In this document: one piece after another, positions 27,482 to 38,192 of the stretch
Layout of the letters: the number at the start of each line of letters is the position of its first letter
Numbering within the stretch: the stretch's first letter is position 1
Assembly: GCF_005877905.1 (NCBI RefSeq)
Contig: NZ_SWDV01000012.1
Location: 168,512-232,511 of the forward strand
Origin: Pseudomonas nicosulfuronedens
GTDB lineage: Bacteria > Pseudomonadota > Gammaproteobacteria > Pseudomonadales > Pseudomonadaceae
Direction: 5' to 3'
DNA length: 64,000 nucleotides
Notes under the pieces: model-generated
The model's database searches: none
The model's input: only the letters and a program-made list of their open reading frames with translations
Told to the model about the DNA's origin: nothing
Made by a program: the position numbers and the translations under genes

Positions 27482-27984
27482 CAGCGCAGTTGGTTCATGC
27501 GCTCGATGACTTGGCGGGTGATGTCGTACTGCGGCTTGACGTCAACCACGGCACCACGCTCGACCACGAGGTCATAACCACCTTTCTTGATGGTCTCCTC
27601 GACAGCCTGGTCCAGCTTCGGCTTGAGTTTCTTCAGCATGTCACGGTCGGCAACGGCCTTGGCTTCGTTCAGCTCCTTGGACTGGAACTGGAAGTCGCGG
27701 GCCTTCTGCTTGAAGTCGCCTTCAGCCTTTTCACGCTCGGCGTTGGACATCTTGCTGCCGCCGTTGACCAGCTTGTCCTGCAGGGACTTGGCGTCGGTTT
27801 CCAGGGCCTTGAGCTTGGTCAGCTGGGGGCCGAACTTCTTCTCGGCATCCACGGCATATTGCTTGGCCGCATCCGACTCGAGGAGTGCCATCTGATAGTT
27901 GAGCACCGCGATCTTCATGTCGGCGAACGCGGGGCTCGCTGCCAGGGCGGCGGTGATCAGGACGAACTGGGTCAACTTACGCAC
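27481..27984 (-). CDS. skp: Periplasmic OmpH/Skp-family chaperone
   Basis: Periplasmic holdase for unfolded outer-membrane proteins, 167 residues: signal peptide ([21 protein letters not shown]) then a long helical hairpin rich in Lys/Glu/Ala (~50-140). The start is taken as GTG at 27984 because AGGAG lies six bases upstream and the signal peptide then begins with MRKL; an in-frame GTG at 27999 would swallow that site. It is located between bamA and lpxD, the classic bamA-skp-lpxD-fabZ-lpxA-lpxB order. Confidence 0.94.
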   Translation of the reverse strand: MRKLTQFVLITAALAASPAFADMKIAVLNYQMALLESDAAKQYAVDAEKKFGPQLTKLKALETDAKSLQDKLVNGGSKMSNAEREKAEGDFKQKARDFQFQSKELNEAKAVADRDMLKKLKPKLDQAVEETIKKGGYDLVVERGAVVDVKPQYDITRQVIERMNQLR

Positions 27985-28032
27985 AATGCACTCCTGCACA
28001 AAGCATGGTTGTCATTACAACGGTACGGCCAA

Positions 28033-30426
28033 TTAGAAGGTCTGTCCCAGGGAGAACTGGAAGATCTGGGTTTCGGCGTTATCCGGTTTCTTGATCGGCG
28101 TCGCCAGGCTGAAGCTCAGCGGGCCCAGGGCGGTGATCCAGGTCAGACCGACACCCGCGGACATGGCCATGTCCTGGAACTTGACGCCATCGCAGCCCTG
28201 AGTAGTAGAAATCGGGCAGTCAGTGTCGAATACGTTACCGATGTCGTAGAACAGCACGGTACGCAGTTGACGCTGATCCTTCACGAAGGGCAGTGGGAAC
28301 AGCAGCTCCGCGCCACCGGTGATCAGGATGTTACCACCGAAGGCTTCCGGATCCTGATCCGGGTCGGTATAGCGGCCGTCTGCGTCCGGACCATCTGGGT
28401 AACCTGGCTGGCCAGGAGACACACGCGCTTTACTCGGCGTACTACGCGGACCAAGGGAGCTGTCCTTGAAGCCACGCACCGAGTTGAAACCACCGGCGTA
28501 GTAGTTCTCGTAGAACGGCAGACGATCGGTATCGCCGTAGGCGCCGCCGTAACCGAGCTCGGTGTGGAAGCGCATGGTGTAGGTTTCGGTGAGCGGCGCA
28601 AAGATCTGGCCGCGGTAGTCGAGCTTGTAGAAAGACAGGTCGCTACCCGGAATGGTGGTTTCCAGCACCAGGCTCTGCGAGTGACCGCGGTTCGCCAGCA
28701 CGCCCTTGTTCAGGGTCGACTCGGACCAGCCGATGGACGCCTTGAAGTTGGTGAAGCTGTCACCTTCCTTCTCGATGAAGTCGAAGATCTCGTCGACGGT
28801 ATAGGCACCGGTGTCGATGTCGTCGCGCTGCACGGTCAGGCCGTAGGTCAGACGCGAGGTCTCGCTGATCGGGTAGCCGATGCTGACGCCGGCACCCAGG
28901 CTGTTCACCGAGTAGCTGGAAACGTCGACATCGAGCTCGTCGTAGTCGGTCTTGCGGTAGAAGGCGTTGTAACCCAGGCTCACGCCGTCAACGGTCCAGT
29001 AGGGGTCGACGAAGCCGAAGTTGTAACGGGTCTGGTAGTCGGACTTGGTCAGGCCGATGCTGACCTTGTTACCGGTACCCAGGAAGTTGTTCTGGCTGAT
29101 CGAGCCGCCGAGGATCAGACCGGCGCTCTGGGCGAAGCCCACGCTCGCGGTGATCGAACCGGACGGCTGCTCTTCCACGCTGTAATTGACGTCGACCTGG
29201 TCGTCGGTGCCCGGAACCGCCGGCGTCTCGACGTTGACCTCCTTGAAGTAGCCCAGGCGCTCGAGGCGCTGCTTGGACTGGTCGATCAGGTAGGTCGAGG
29301 CCCAGCCGCCTTCCATCTGGCGCATTTCGCGACGGAGTACTTCGTCCTCGGTCTTGGTATTGCCACGGAAGTTGATGCGGTTGACGTAGGCGCGCTTGCC
29401 CGGATCGACCACGTAGGTGATCGACACGGTCTTGTTCTCGTCGTTCGGCTCGGGAACGCCGTTGACGTTGGCGAAGGTGTAGCCCTCGTTACCCAGGCGA
29501 CGGGTGATGAGGTCCGAGGTAGTGGTCATCACCTTGCGGGAGAACACCTGGCCCTTCTTCACCAGCAGGAGCTTCTTCACTTCGTCTTCCGGCACCTTCA
29601 GGTCGCCGGAAAGCTTCACGTCGCTGACGGTGTACTTCTCGCCTTCGTTGACGTTGACGGTGATGTAAACGTGCTTCTTGTCCGGGGTGATGGACACCTG
29701 GGTGGAGGCGATATCCATGTGGATGTAGCCACGGTCCAGGTAGTAGGAACGCAGACGTTCCAGGTCGCCGGAGAGCTTCTCGCGGGAATACTTGTCGTCG
29801 TTCTTGAAGAAGGACAGCCAGTTGGTGGTCTTCAGCTCGAACAGGTCGGTCAGGTCTTCTTCGGAGAAGACGGTGTTGCCCACCACGTTGACATGGGCGA
29901 TGGCCGCCACGGTGCCTTCGTTGATGTTGATTTTCAGCGCGACACGGTTGCGCGGCTGCGGCACCACTTCGGTCTCGATCTCGGCAGAATAGCGGCCCTG
30001 GGCCACGTACTGGCGCTGCAGCTCGTTGCGCACGCCCTCGAGGGTCGCACGCTGGAAGATTTCGCCTTCGGAGAGGCCGGACTGCTTCAGACCCTTCATC
30101 AGGTCTTCGGTGGTGATGGCCTTGTTGCCCTCGATCTCGATGCTGGAGATGGACGGGCGCTCGACCACGTTGACGATCAGCACATTGCCATCACGGCTGA
30201 GCTGGATGTCCTGGAAGAAGCCGGTCTTGAACAGCGAGCGGGTCGCCTCGACCAGGCGGCGATCGTCGATCTGCTCGCCGACGTTCAGCGGCAGGGCCGC
30301 GAACACGCTGCCGGCAGACACGCGCTGCAGGCCGTTGACCCGGATATCGGAAACAGTGAAGGACTCGGCGTGAACCTGGGCGATCATCAGCGCGGAAAGG
30401 GCCGCGGGAAGCAGAAAGCGTTTCAT
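28033..30426 (-). CDS. bamA: Outer-membrane protein assembly factor BamA (Opr86)
   Basis: Central pore of the Bam complex that folds beta-barrel proteins into the outer membrane. The 797-residue protein has a cleaved signal peptide (MKRFLLPAALSALMIAQVHA), five POTRA domains (~21-420) and a C-terminal 16-strand barrel including the conserved VRGF loop motif (NSVRGFKDSSLG) and terminal Phe. An acidic loop insert rich in Asp/Pro/Gly (GYPDGPDADGRYTDPDQDPE) lies in an extracellular loop after VRGF. It follows rseP. Confidence 0.98.
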   Translation of the reverse strand: MKRFLLPAALSALMIAQVHAESFTVSDIRVNGLQRVSAGSVFAALPLNVGEQIDDRRLVEATRSLFKTGFFQDIQLSRDGNVLIVNVVERPSISSIEIEGNKAITTEDLMKGLKQSGLSEGEIFQRATLEGVRNELQRQYVAQGRYSAEIETEVVPQPRNRVALKININEGTVAAIAHVNVVGNTVFSEEDLTDLFELKTTNWLSFFKNDDKYSREKLSGDLERLRSYYLDRGYIHMDIASTQVSITPDKKHVYITVNVNEGEKYTVSDVKLSGDLKVPEDEVKKLLLVKKGQVFSRKVMTTTSDLITRRLGNEGYTFANVNGVPEPNDENKTVSITYVVDPGKRAYVNRINFRGNTKTEDEVLRREMRQMEGGWASTYLIDQSKQRLERLGYFKEVNVETPAVPGTDDQVDVNYSVEEQPSGSITASVGFAQSAGLILGGSISQNNFLGTGNKVSIGLTKSDYQTRYNFGFVDPYWTVDGVSLGYNAFYRKTDYDELDVDVSSYSVNSLGAGVSIGYPISETSRLTYGLTVQRDDIDTGAYTVDEIFDFIEKEGDSFTNFKASIGWSESTLNKGVLANRGHSQSLVLETTIPGSDLSFYKLDYRGQIFAPLTETYTMRFHTELGYGGAYGDTDRLPFYENYYAGGFNSVRGFKDSSLGPRSTPSKARVSPGQPGYPDGPDADGRYTDPDQDPEAFGGNILITGGAELLFPLPFVKDQRQLRTVLFYDIGNVFDTDCPISTTQGCDGVKFQDMAMSAGVGLTWITALGPLSFSLATPIKKPDNAETQIFQFSLGQTF

Positions 30427-30499
30427 GGAGTCCTTTTATTCCAACTGACAAATAGAGAATCTGCCGCAAAGGGCGGCAGATCCGAAAACCAACGGGCGG

Positions 30500-31852
30500 T
30501 TACAGTCGACTCAGATCGTTGACCAGGGCCAACAACATGACCCCGACTACCAGGCTGATGCCAATCTGCATCCCCCAAGCCTGGACCCGCTCCGACAGTG
30601 GGCGACCTCGCACCCACTCGACCATGTAGAACAGCAGATGCCCGCCATCGAGGACAGGAATCGGCAACAGGTTGAGAACCCCCAAGCTGATGCTCAGATA
30701 GGCGAGGAAATGCAGAAAATCCCCTACGCCGGACTGGGCTGAAGCGCCCGCCACTTTAGCAATGGTTATCGGCCCGCTCAAGTTTTTTACCGAGAGCTGC
30801 CCGAGCACCATTTTCTTTAGAGAATCCAGAGTTAGCAGGCTCATGGACCAGGTTCGGGAAAGCGCCTGCCCCACCGCCGCCACCGGTCCATAGCTCACTT
30901 CGCGGAGCATTTCCGCCGGCCACTGACCGCCGGCGACACCTGCACCCAGGTAGCCAGTGCGGGCCTTGCCCTCCCCCTTGGCTGCCAGGGTCAGGGCCAG
31001 CTCCTCGCGCTGGCCGGCGCGCTCAACACCCAGAATCACCTTGCCTTCAGGCATGGCGCGGACACGCGAGACCACGTCCTGCCAATCCGTGACCGACTGA
31101 CCATCCAGACTGACGAGTCGATCACCAATCTGCAGACCGGCAGCCTTGGCGGGCCCCTTTTCGTCCAGCTCAGCGATTACCGGTGCGACAGCAGGTCGCC
31201 AGGGCTGGATTCCCAGGCCACCGATGGGATCGGGATTATCTTCGTTCTTCAGCCAGGAACTGATGCGCACCTGGTGTACCGCGGGAACGCTCGAGCCCTG
31301 CTCCAGCACCGAAACACTCAGTTCGCCGGTTTCACCGAGGCGGCGCACCAGCTGCAGGTTGACGCCGCTCCAGCCATCGACAGCCTCGCCATCCACTGCA
31401 ACCACTTCCTGACCGGACGCCAGGCCAGCAATGGCCGCGGGACTGTTCGCCACCACGGAGCCGATGATCGGCCTGATCTGCTGGCTGCCCAGCATGGCCA
31501 GAACCCAGAAGAACAGGATGGCCAACAGGAAGTTGGCAATCGGGCCCGCAGCAACGATGGCAATGCGCTGGAATACCGTCTTGCGATTGAAGGCGCGATC
31601 GAGCAACTCGGCAGGAACATCGCCTTCCCGCTCATCCAGCATTTTCACGTAGCCACCCAGCGGAATGGCGGCAACGACGAACTCGGTGCCGTGGCGATCA
31701 TGCCAGCGCACCAGCGGTGTGCCGAAGCCCACGGAGAAGCGCAGGACCTTGACCCCGCAGCGACGGGCGACCCAGAAGTGTCCGAACTCGTGGAAGGTGA
31801 CCAGTACGCCGAGGGCGACAATCAGTCCCACCACCATATAAAGGGCGCTCAT
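30500..31852 (-). CDS. rseP: Site-2 zinc metalloprotease RseP (MucP)
   Basis: Intramembrane protease that cuts anti-sigma factors (RseA/MucA) after DegS/AlgW; in Pseudomonas it activates AlgU and alginate. The 450-residue protein has HEFGH (residues 21-25) in the first transmembrane segment, two PDZ domains in the periplasm and the LDGGHL zinc-ligand motif in PVLDGGHLLFYMVEW. The ATG at 31852 has GGAGG upstream; earlier in-frame starts would be inside dxr. Confidence 0.96.
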   Translation of the reverse strand: MSALYMVVGLIVALGVLVTFHEFGHFWVARRCGVKVLRFSVGFGTPLVRWHDRHGTEFVVAAIPLGGYVKMLDEREGDVPAELLDRAFNRKTVFQRIAIVAAGPIANFLLAILFFWVLAMLGSQQIRPIIGSVVANSPAAIAGLASGQEVVAVDGEAVDGWSGVNLQLVRRLGETGELSVSVLEQGSSVPAVHQVRISSWLKNEDNPDPIGGLGIQPWRPAVAPVIAELDEKGPAKAAGLQIGDRLVSLDGQSVTDWQDVVSRVRAMPEGKVILGVERAGQREELALTLAAKGEGKARTGYLGAGVAGGQWPAEMLREVSYGPVAAVGQALSRTWSMSLLTLDSLKKMVLGQLSVKNLSGPITIAKVAGASAQSGVGDFLHFLAYLSISLGVLNLLPIPVLDGGHLLFYMVEWVRGRPLSERVQAWGMQIGISLVVGVMLLALVNDLSRL

Positions 31853-31868
31853 CGCTACCTCCTCGGGC

Positions 31869-33059
31869 TCAAAGCCCGCGCTCCTGCAACCACGCCTGCG
31901 CGGCGCCGCGTGCGCACTGGTCGGCCGCCAACACCGCATCGAGCGATTCGACCGGCGCGTGCGCTTCGCGGTTCAGCACTTCGTCGATGATAACCGGGAT
32001 ATCCGTGAAGCGGATGCGCCGCTCAAGGAACGCCGCGACGGCCACCTCATTTGCTGCATTAAGCATCGCCGGCACGCTGCCACCCGCCTCGGCGGCCTGG
32101 CGCGCCAGGCGCAGACAGGGGAAACGCTGCTCATCGGGCGCACTGAAGTCCAGACGGGCGACGGAGAACAGATCCAACGGAGAAACGCCGGAATCAATCC
32201 GCTGCGGCCAGGCCAGGGCATGGGCGATAGGGGTACGCATGTCCGGATTGCCCAACTGAGCCAGCACCGACCCGTCCACGTAGTCCACCAGGGAATGGAT
32301 CACGCTCTGCGGGTGGATCACCACCTCGACCTTCGACGGCGCAGCGTCGAAGAGCCAGCAAGCCTCGATCAATTCCAGTCCCTTGTTCATCATGCTGGCC
32401 GAGTCGACAGAAATCTTCCGCCCCATCGACCAATTGGGATGCGCACAGGCCTGCTCAGGCGAAACCTGGGCCAACTGCTCCATCGGCGTTTCGCGGAACG
32501 GGCCGCCCGAAGCAGTCAGCAGGATTCGACGAACGCCCACCTCGCCCAGGCCGCGAGCGTAGTCCGTCGGCATGCACTGGAAGATCGCATTGTGCTCGCT
32601 GTCGATGGGCAAAAGCACGGCACCACTGGCGCGCACGGCATTCATGAACAGCGCGCCAGACATCACCAGCGCCTCTTTATTCGCCAGCAAGACCCGCTTG
32701 CCAGCCTCGACGGCCGCCAGAGTAGGCTTCAGACCAGCGGCGCCGACGATGGCCGCCATCACAGCATCCACTTCGGGATGGGCAGAAATCTCGCAAAGAC
32801 CCGCCTCGCCGACCAGCACTCGAGCCTCGAGACCTGCGGAGCTCAGGCGATCCCGCAGGGCTTGCGCCTGCTCAGCCTCAGGCACGACGACGAAGCGCGG
32901 CTGATGGCGCAGGCAGAGCACTTCAAGCTCAGCCAGACGGGAAAAGCCACTGAGCGCAAAGACGCGATAACGATCCGGATGACGCCCGATGACGTCGAGA
33001 GTGCTGAGGCCAATCGATCCGGTTGCCCCCAGCACAGTGATCCACTGCGGATGACTCAC
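31869..33059 (-). CDS. dxr: 1-deoxy-D-xylulose-5-phosphate reductoisomerase
   Basis: Second step of the MEP pathway, converting DXP to methylerythritol phosphate with NADPH; target of fosmidomycin. The 396-residue protein has an N-terminal nucleotide-binding [27 protein letters not shown], and the flexible-loop [23 protein letters not shown]. Also named ispC. Start overlaps the cdsA stop by 4 bp and it precedes rseP, the standard uppS-cdsA-dxr-rseP-bamA order. Confidence 0.97.
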   Translation of the reverse strand: MSHPQWITVLGATGSIGLSTLDVIGRHPDRYRVFALSGFSRLAELEVLCLRHQPRFVVVPEAEQAQALRDRLSSAGLEARVLVGEAGLCEISAHPEVDAVMAAIVGAAGLKPTLAAVEAGKRVLLANKEALVMSGALFMNAVRASGAVLLPIDSEHNAIFQCMPTDYARGLGEVGVRRILLTASGGPFRETPMEQLAQVSPEQACAHPNWSMGRKISVDSASMMNKGLELIEACWLFDAAPSKVEVVIHPQSVIHSLVDYVDGSVLAQLGNPDMRTPIAHALAWPQRIDSGVSPLDLFSVARLDFSAPDEQRFPCLRLARQAAEAGGSVPAMLNAANEVAVAAFLERRIRFTDIPVIIDEVLNREAHAPVESLDAVLAADQCARGAAQAWLQERGL

Positions 33060-33871
33060 GGCGTACCCCAGCCCACGGCCCAGAGCAACGCGGTGAATAC
33101 CGGGATGGCCGCGGTCAGGCTGTCGATGCGATCCAGTACGCCACCATGACCCGGCAGCAGATTACTGCTGTCCTTGAGGCCCGACTGGCGCTTGAACATG
33201 CTTTCGGTCAGGTCACCGATGACCGACAAGGCCACCACGATGGCCGCGCACGGGAGCGCCAGCAGCAGTTCACGCACAGTCCAGTCGCGATAGATGGAGA
33301 CAGCGACGGTGATCGCCAGGCAAAGCGCCAGGCCGCCGAAGAAGCCTTCCCAGCTTTTGCCCGGACTTACGCGCGGGGCAAGCTTGCGCTTGCCAAAGGC
33401 CTTTCCGGAGAAATAGGCGCCGATGTCGGCAGCCCAGACCAGCACCATCACGGCAACGATCAACCAATTGGACAGCGGCCATTGCTTGAGCAGCACCAGC
33501 CCCTGCCAGGCCGGCAGCAGGATCAGCAGGCCGATCAGCAGTCGACGCCAACGGCCGCCCCAGCTCGACGCGCTGTCCGGATAGGTCAGCACCATGACGA
33601 TCGCCAGCCCCCACCAGAGCAGTGCCAGCACCAGCACAGCACCGGCCAGTTGCGGCAGCCAGGCCAGGACCAGCATCAGCACGGCGACGACAGCGGCGTA
33701 ACCGACGCGGGCAGACTGCTCGTTGTAACCGGCCAGTCGCGCCCATTCCCAGGCACCCAGGCTCACCACCAGACCAATGAACAGCGAGAACGCCGCTCCA
33801 TCGAGCAGGAAGAAACCACCCAGCGCGATCGGCAACAGGACCAGCGCCGTGATGATTCGTTGTTTCAACAT
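33056..33871 (-). CDS. cdsA: Phosphatidate cytidylyltransferase
   Basis: Makes CDP-diacylglycerol from phosphatidate and CTP for all phospholipids. Inner-membrane protein of 271 residues with about eight hydrophobic segments and the C-terminal signature [20 protein letters not shown]. The ATG at 33871 overlaps the uppS end by 7 bp and gives the family N-terminus [17 protein letters not shown]; the longer reading upstream is out of keeping with the family. plsB at the other end of the window acts earlier in the same pathway. Confidence 0.95.
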   Translation of the reverse strand: MLKQRIITALVLLPIALGGFFLLDGAAFSLFIGLVVSLGAWEWARLAGYNEQSARVGYAAVVAVLMLVLAWLPQLAGAVLVLALLWWGLAIVMVLTYPDSASSWGGRWRRLLIGLLILLPAWQGLVLLKQWPLSNWLIVAVMVLVWAADIGAYFSGKAFGKRKLAPRVSPGKSWEGFFGGLALCLAITVAVSIYRDWTVRELLLALPCAAIVVALSVIGDLTESMFKRQSGLKDSSNLLPGHGGVLDRIDSLTAAIPVFTALLWAVGWGTP

Positions 33872-34620
33872 GACGGGGGCGCCTCGGCCTCGACCTGCTC
33901 GCTGGTCTTGCCGAAGCGGCGCTGACGAGAGGCATAGTCCTGCAACGCAGCCTGCATGGCTTCGTGCTTGAAGTCGGGCCAGTAGAGATCGGAGAAATAC
34001 AGCTCGGCATAGGCCAGCTGCCACAGAAGGAAATTGCTGATGCGGTGCTCGCCACCGGTGCGAATGCACAGGTCGGGCAGCGGCTGGTCTCCGGTGGAGA
34101 GGCAACCCTGGATCAGCTCCGGGGTAATTTCCTCTGCCGCCAGATGGCCGGCCTGCACTTCACGGGCGAGACGCTGGGCGGCCTGGGTGATATCCCACTG
34201 GCCACCATAGTTCGCCGCCACCTGCAGCAGCATACTGCTGCCCTTGGCCGTCAGCGCCTCGGCCTCGCGCATCGCCGCCTGCAACTCAGGAGCGAATCGA
34301 CTGCGGTCACCGATGATGCGCAGCCGAATGCCGTTGGCACTGAGCTTGCGCACCTCGCGGCGCAGGGCCATGAGGAACAGCTCCATCAGCGCGCCAACCT
34401 CTTCGGCCGGGCGCTGCCAGTTCTCACTGGAGAAGGCGAACAGCGTCAGCACTTCGACGCCTGCCTCGGCGCAGGTCTTGATCACCGCACGGACGGCATC
34501 CACGCCAGCCTTGTGCCCGGCAACGCCAGGCATGAAGCGCTTCTTCGCCCAGCGATTGTTGCCATCCATGATGATCGCCACGTGCCGGGGCACGGGCGTC
34601 ACCTGCTTGGTCTTTTCCAT
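33865..34620 (-). CDS. uppS: Undecaprenyl diphosphate synthase (cis-prenyltransferase)
   Basis: Condenses isopentenyl diphosphate onto farnesyl diphosphate to make the C55 lipid carrier for peptidoglycan and O-antigen. The 251-residue protein shows HVAIIMDGNNRWAKKR with catalytic Asp, the FSSENWQRP segment and the C-terminal DLCIRTGGEHRISNFLLWQLAYAE motif. It uses products of the ispD/ispF/dxr pathway. Situated between frr and cdsA. Confidence 0.97.
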   Translation of the reverse strand: MEKTKQVTPVPRHVAIIMDGNNRWAKKRFMPGVAGHKAGVDAVRAVIKTCAEAGVEVLTLFAFSSENWQRPAEEVGALMELFLMALRREVRKLSANGIRLRIIGDRSRFAPELQAAMREAEALTAKGSSMLLQVAANYGGQWDITQAAQRLAREVQAGHLAAEEITPELIQGCLSTGDQPLPDLCIRTGGEHRISNFLLWQLAYAELYFSDLYWPDFKHEAMQAALQDYASRQRRFGKTSEQVEAEAPPSC

Positions 34621-34636
34621 GACAAGAGCCCGGCCG

Positions 34637-35194
34637 TCAAACGGCCATCAGGTCCGCTTCCTTGGCCTCGAGGGCCTTTTCGATCTCGGCGACGAACTTG
34701 TCGGTGATCTTCTGCACATCGTCACCGGCGCGGCGCTCTTCGTCCTCGCTGATTTCCTTCTCTTTCTGCAGGTCTTTCAGCTGAGCAAGAGCATCGCGGC
34801 GAATGTTGCGCACGGAAACACGGGCCTGCTCGGCCTCGGCGCGAGCCTGCTTGGTGAAGCCCTTGCGGGTTTCCTCAGTCAGGGCCGGCATCGGTACACG
34901 AATGGTGGTACCGGCGGTCGCGGGATTCAGGCCCAGGTCGGAGGTCATGATGGCCTTCTCAACCGCCTGGATCATGGTCTTGTCGAAGACGCTAAGAGCC
35001 AGGGTACGGGAGTCTTCCACGGTGACGTTGGCCACCTGGCGCAGCGGAGTGTCGGAACCGTAGTAGGACACCATCACGCTATCCAGGATGCTCGGGTGCG
35101 CACGGCCAGTACGAATCTTGGCGAAGGCATGGCCCAGGGCTTCCAGGGTTTTGCCCATACGATCCTGCGCTTCCTTCTTGATCTCGTTGATCAT
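34637..35194 (-). CDS. frr: Ribosome recycling factor
   Basis: Splits post-termination ribosomes together with EF-G. The 185-residue protein is normal length, with [20 protein letters not shown], the [11 protein letters not shown] loop and the C-terminal [26 protein letters not shown]. It begins one base after the pyrH stop, so the two are cotranscribed. Confidence 0.97.
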   Translation of the reverse strand: MINEIKKEAQDRMGKTLEALGHAFAKIRTGRAHPSILDSVMVSYYGSDTPLRQVANVTVEDSRTLALSVFDKTMIQAVEKAIMTSDLGLNPATAGTTIRVPMPALTEETRKGFTKQARAEAEQARVSVRNIRRDALAQLKDLQKEKEISEDEERRAGDDVQKITDKFVAEIEKALEAKEADLMAV

Positions 35195-35195
35195 C

Positions 35196-35933
35196 TCAAT
35201 CCTCCTCGATCAGGGTGCCTTCAGCACCACCTACAACAATATTCAGCAGCGCGCCGGGCTTGTTCATGTTGAACACGCGCAGCGGCATTTTCTGGTCCCG
35301 GCACAGGCAGATGGCGGTAAGGTCCATCACGCCCAGCTTGCGATCGAGCACTTCGTCATACGTCAGACGTTCGAACTTCTCGGCATTCGGGTCCTTGAAC
35401 GGGTCGGCAGTGTACACGCCGTCCACCTTGGTCGCCTTGAGTACTACGTCAGCATCTATTTCGATGGCGCGCAGGCAGGCGGCGGAATCGGTGGTGAAGA
35501 ACGGGTTGCCGGTACCGGCGGAGAAGATCACCACTTCGCCACTCTTCAGGTGACGCATGGCCTTGCGGCGGTCGTAGTGATCGGTCACGCCGACCATGGA
35601 AATGGCGGACATGACGATGGCGGTGATGTTGGAGCGCTCCAGGGCGTCACGCATGGCCAGGCCGTTCATCACGGTGGCGAGCATGCCCATGTGGTCACCG
35701 GTGACGCGATCCATGCCGGCCGCGGACAGCGCCGCGCCACGGAACAGGTTGCCACCACCGATTACCAGACCGACCTGCACGCCGATACCGACGAGCTGGC
35801 CGATCTCCAGCGCCATGCGGTCCAGCACCTTGGGATCGATGCCGAACTCCTCGGAGCCCATCAGGGCTTCGCCGCTCAGTTTTAGAAGAATGCGTTTATA
35901 GCGAGGTTGACGAGCGCTCAGCTGCTGAGCCAT
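35196..35933 (-). CDS. pyrH: UMP kinase
   Basis: Phosphorylates UMP to UDP, supplying UTP for CTP synthase (PyrG) and UDP-sugars. The 245-residue amino-acid-kinase-fold protein shows [24 protein letters not shown] and the [32 protein letters not shown] segment. The ATG at 35933 is preceded by AGGAG; the upstream in-frame ATG at 35969 would precede this site and lengthen the protein atypically. It sits between tsf and frr. Confidence 0.97.
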   Translation of the reverse strand: MAQQLSARQPRYKRILLKLSGEALMGSEEFGIDPKVLDRMALEIGQLVGIGVQVGLVIGGGNLFRGAALSAAGMDRVTGDHMGMLATVMNGLAMRDALERSNITAIVMSAISMVGVTDHYDRRKAMRHLKSGEVVIFSAGTGNPFFTTDSAACLRAIEIDADVVLKATKVDGVYTADPFKDPNAEKFERLTYDEVLDRKLGVMDLTAICLCRDQKMPLRVFNMNKPGALLNIVVGGAEGTLIEED

Positions 35934-36017
35934 GACCTTTTTCTCCTGCGGCGATTGAATGCTGTGCACCTTGTGGGTGCTTGGTGGAAAGCTTGGACCA
36001 GCCAGCCTTACGGTGCC

Positions 36018-36037
36018 TTTAAACCCGCCTTGCGGGC
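36018..36037 (-). terminator. Weak terminator-like hairpin between tsf and pyrH
   Basis: CCCGC-CTT-GCGGG stem followed on the minus strand by TTTAAA. With the larger stem at 36081-36112 (AAGAGGC / GCCTCTT) it suggests partial termination between tsf and pyrH. Confidence 0.4.
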
Positions 36038-36139
36038 CTGCGCCGTGGAAACCGCCCCTTTTGGTTTCCCCAGTTTGGCAAAGAGGCCGCGCGCGTTAGC
36101 GGGCAGCCTCTTGCGGGGCGACAGTCGTGAGACTGTCTA

Positions 36140-37009
36140 TTACTGCTTGGAAGCGGCTACTTGAGCAGCAACCTCGGCAGCAAAGTCAGCTTCGACTTTC
36201 TCGATGCCTTCGCCTACTTCGAAACGAACGAAGGAAACGATTTCAGCGCCGGCTTTCTTGGCCAGGTCACCGACCTTGACTTCCGGATCCTTGACGAACG
36301 CTTGCTCGACCAGGCTGGCTTCGGCCAGGAACTTCGAGATACGGCCTTTGACCATATTCTCGACGATGTTTTCCGGCTTGCCAGCGATCTTGTCGGCGTT
36401 CAGAGCGAGGAAGATTTCCTTCTCTTTGGCCACGGCTTCTTCGGAAACCTGCGACGGATCGAGGAACTGCGGGTTGCTGGCAGCAACGTGCATGGCGATG
36501 TCGCGAGCCAGTTCAGCGTTGCCACCCTTCAGGGTAACCAGAACGCCGATGCGGTGGCCGTGCAGGTAGGCGCCAACCACATCACCTTCGGTGCGAGCCA
36601 GGCGACGGATGTTGACGTTCTCGCCACACTTGGCAACCAGGGCTTCACGGGCCGGCTCTTGTTCCGCGATCAGCGGAGCGGCGTCGGTCAGCTTCTGGGC
36701 AACAGCCTTGTCCAGGCTGGCAGCGACGAAGTTCTTGAAGTCGTCCTGCAGGGCCAGGAAGTCGGTCTGCGAGTTGACTTCGATGATGGTCGCGGATTTG
36801 CCGTCGTCAGCTACCTTGGCGGCGATGGCGCCTTCGGCGGCGATGTTGCCGGCCTTCTTGGCAGCCTTGATGGCGCCGGAAGCGCGCATGTCGTCGATGG
36901 CTTTCTCGATATCGCCTTCGGCGGCTACCAGTGCCTTTTTGCACTCCATCATGCCCTGGCCGGTACGCTCACGCAGTTCCTTGACCAGTGCTGCAGTAAT
37001 TTCTGCCAT
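36140..37009 (-). CDS. tsf: Elongation factor Ts
   Basis: Exchanges GDP for GTP on EF-Tu. The 289-residue protein is the Pseudomonas length, with [27 protein letters not shown] and the [10 protein letters not shown] segment followed by two core subdomains. The ATG at 37009 has AGGA upstream. It is separated from rpsB by a strong hairpin, as expected for rpsB-tsf where S2 and Ts levels differ. Confidence 0.97.
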   Translation of the reverse strand: MAEITAALVKELRERTGQGMMECKKALVAAEGDIEKAIDDMRASGAIKAAKKAGNIAAEGAIAAKVADDGKSATIIEVNSQTDFLALQDDFKNFVAASLDKAVAQKLTDAAPLIAEQEPAREALVAKCGENVNIRRLARTEGDVVGAYLHGHRIGVLVTLKGGNAELARDIAMHVAASNPQFLDPSQVSEEAVAKEKEIFLALNADKIAGKPENIVENMVKGRISKFLAEASLVEQAFVKDPEVKVGDLAKKAGAEIVSFVRFEVGEGIEKVEADFAAEVAAQVAASKQ

Positions 37010-37077
37010 TTCGAAATCCTCTTGAGTTGCTCTCAAAACCAGATCGCCCGGCTGCCCGGGCGGAATTTACAGGGTGG

Positions 37078-37101
37078 CAAAAAGGGGGCCTAGCCCCCTT
37101 T
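37078..37101 (-). terminator. Attenuator/terminator between rpsB and tsf
   Basis: Nine-bp perfect stem AAAGGGGGC / GCCCCCTTT with a CTA loop followed on the minus strand by TTTTT. It lies 33 bp after the rpsB stop and ~70 bp before tsf, the place where a partial terminator controls S2:Ts ratio in other bacteria. Confidence 0.7.
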
Positions 37102-37134
37102 CCGCGCACCGCAGGACGTCTGGACGTCCTGGAA

Positions 37135-37875
37135 TCAGCCTTCGGCGGATTCGGCCGGCGCTTCTTCTACGAACTCGTCAGCAGTCACGCCACCGGCACT
37201 CTTGCCACGCAGTACGGCTTCAGCCATGGAACCCAGGTACAGCTGTACGGCGCGGATGGCGTCGTCGTTACCCGGGATAACATAGTCAACGCCTTCCGGG
37301 CTGCTGTTGGTATCGACGATGCCGATAACCGGGATACCCAGCTTGTTGGCTTCGGTGATAGCAATGCGCTCGTGGTCAACGTCGATCACGAACAGAGCGT
37401 CCGGCAGGCCGCCCATGTCCTTGATGCCGCCCAGGCTGCGATCCAGTTTTTCCAGATCGCGGGAGCGCATCAGAGCTTCTTTCTTGGTCAGCTTGGCGAA
37501 GGTGCCGTCCTGAGACTGAACTTCCAGCTCGCGCAGGCGCTTGATCGACTGACGGATGGTCTTGTAGTTGGTGAGCATGCCGCCCAGCCAACGGTGGTCG
37601 ACGTACGGCATGCCGCAACGGGCAGCTTCTTCGCGAACGATCTTGCCGGCGGAACGCTTGGTGCCGACGAACAGGATCTTGTTCTTGCCCTGGGCCAGGC
37701 GCTCAACGAAGGTCAGGGCCTCGTTGAACATCGGCAGGGTTTTTTCGAGGTTGATGATGTGGATCTTGTTACGCGCGCCGAAAATGAACTTGCCCATTTT
37801 CGGGTTCCAGTAACGGGTCTGGTGGCCGAAGTGCACACCGGCCTTCAGCATATCGCGCATATTGACTTGGGACAT
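37135..37875 (-). CDS. rpsB: 30S ribosomal protein S2
   Basis: Small-subunit protein S2, 246 residues, with [61 protein letters not shown] and [27 protein letters not shown]. The ATG at 37875 gives the canonical N-terminus; the additional in-frame sequence upstream is leader. It has a good promoter ~140 bp upstream, so a structured 5' leader for S2 autoregulation is plausible. Confidence 0.98.
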   Translation of the reverse strand: MSQVNMRDMLKAGVHFGHQTRYWNPKMGKFIFGARNKIHIINLEKTLPMFNEALTFVERLAQGKNKILFVGTKRSAGKIVREEAARCGMPYVDHRWLGGMLTNYKTIRQSIKRLRELEVQSQDGTFAKLTKKEALMRSRDLEKLDRSLGGIKDMGGLPDALFVIDVDHERIAITEANKLGIPVIGIVDTNSSPEGVDYVIPGNDDAIRAVQLYLGSMAEAVLRGKSAGGVTADEFVEEAPAESAEG

Positions 37876-38192
37876 GATAGTTCCTCGATAAGTCGGGTTA
37901 GGCCTCCATGCATCCCAACGGCCAACCCTCCGACTGTGTCGAAAGGCACCCAGGCCATCGTGTCGATGCATGTGTGGGTTAATGCTCCAAAATGGCCGTA
38001 GCCTTCAGAGCGGGGCGCTTTATACCACAACCTCGGCCAGAACAAAACCCGAAAGGACGCCCGGCACCACCCTCGCCGCCTCGTCCGAGTGCCCCGTCGG
38101 CCGTCCACCCTTAATAGAGGGGCGCCAAATCTGATAGACTTGCGCATTCCTCTCATTTACCCGCGCGCACGCAGCGCCTGAAGAGAAGTCGC
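37876..38192. other. Divergent regulatory region between rpsB and map (317 bp)
   Basis: No credible gene here. It holds the rpsB promoter and ~135-nt leader on the minus strand. On the plus strand map has a possible -10 (TAGACT at about 38138) but no clear -35. The segment 38041-38110 between these is otherwise unremarkable. Confidence 0.6.
38019..38047 (-). promoter_or_regulatory. rpsB-tsf promoter
   Basis: On the minus strand TTTTGT (38042-38047) and TATAAA (38019-38024) are 17 bp apart, with a GC-rich stretch (GCGCCCCGC) right after the -10 like a stringent-response discriminator. Predicted start ~38012, ~137 nt before the rpsB ATG. Confidence 0.65.

Noticed and set aside
27490..30522. 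1010-residue plus-strand frame antisense to skp/bamA
   Set aside because: Long antisense frames are common opposite GC-rich Pseudomonas genes; composition is Val/Gly/His/Asp-rich and the opposite strand holds bamA and skp with clear motifs.
37876..38192. Possible tRNA or small RNA gene upstream of map
   Set aside because: No cloverleaf pattern or terminator seen; the segment is explained by the rpsB leader and promoter region.
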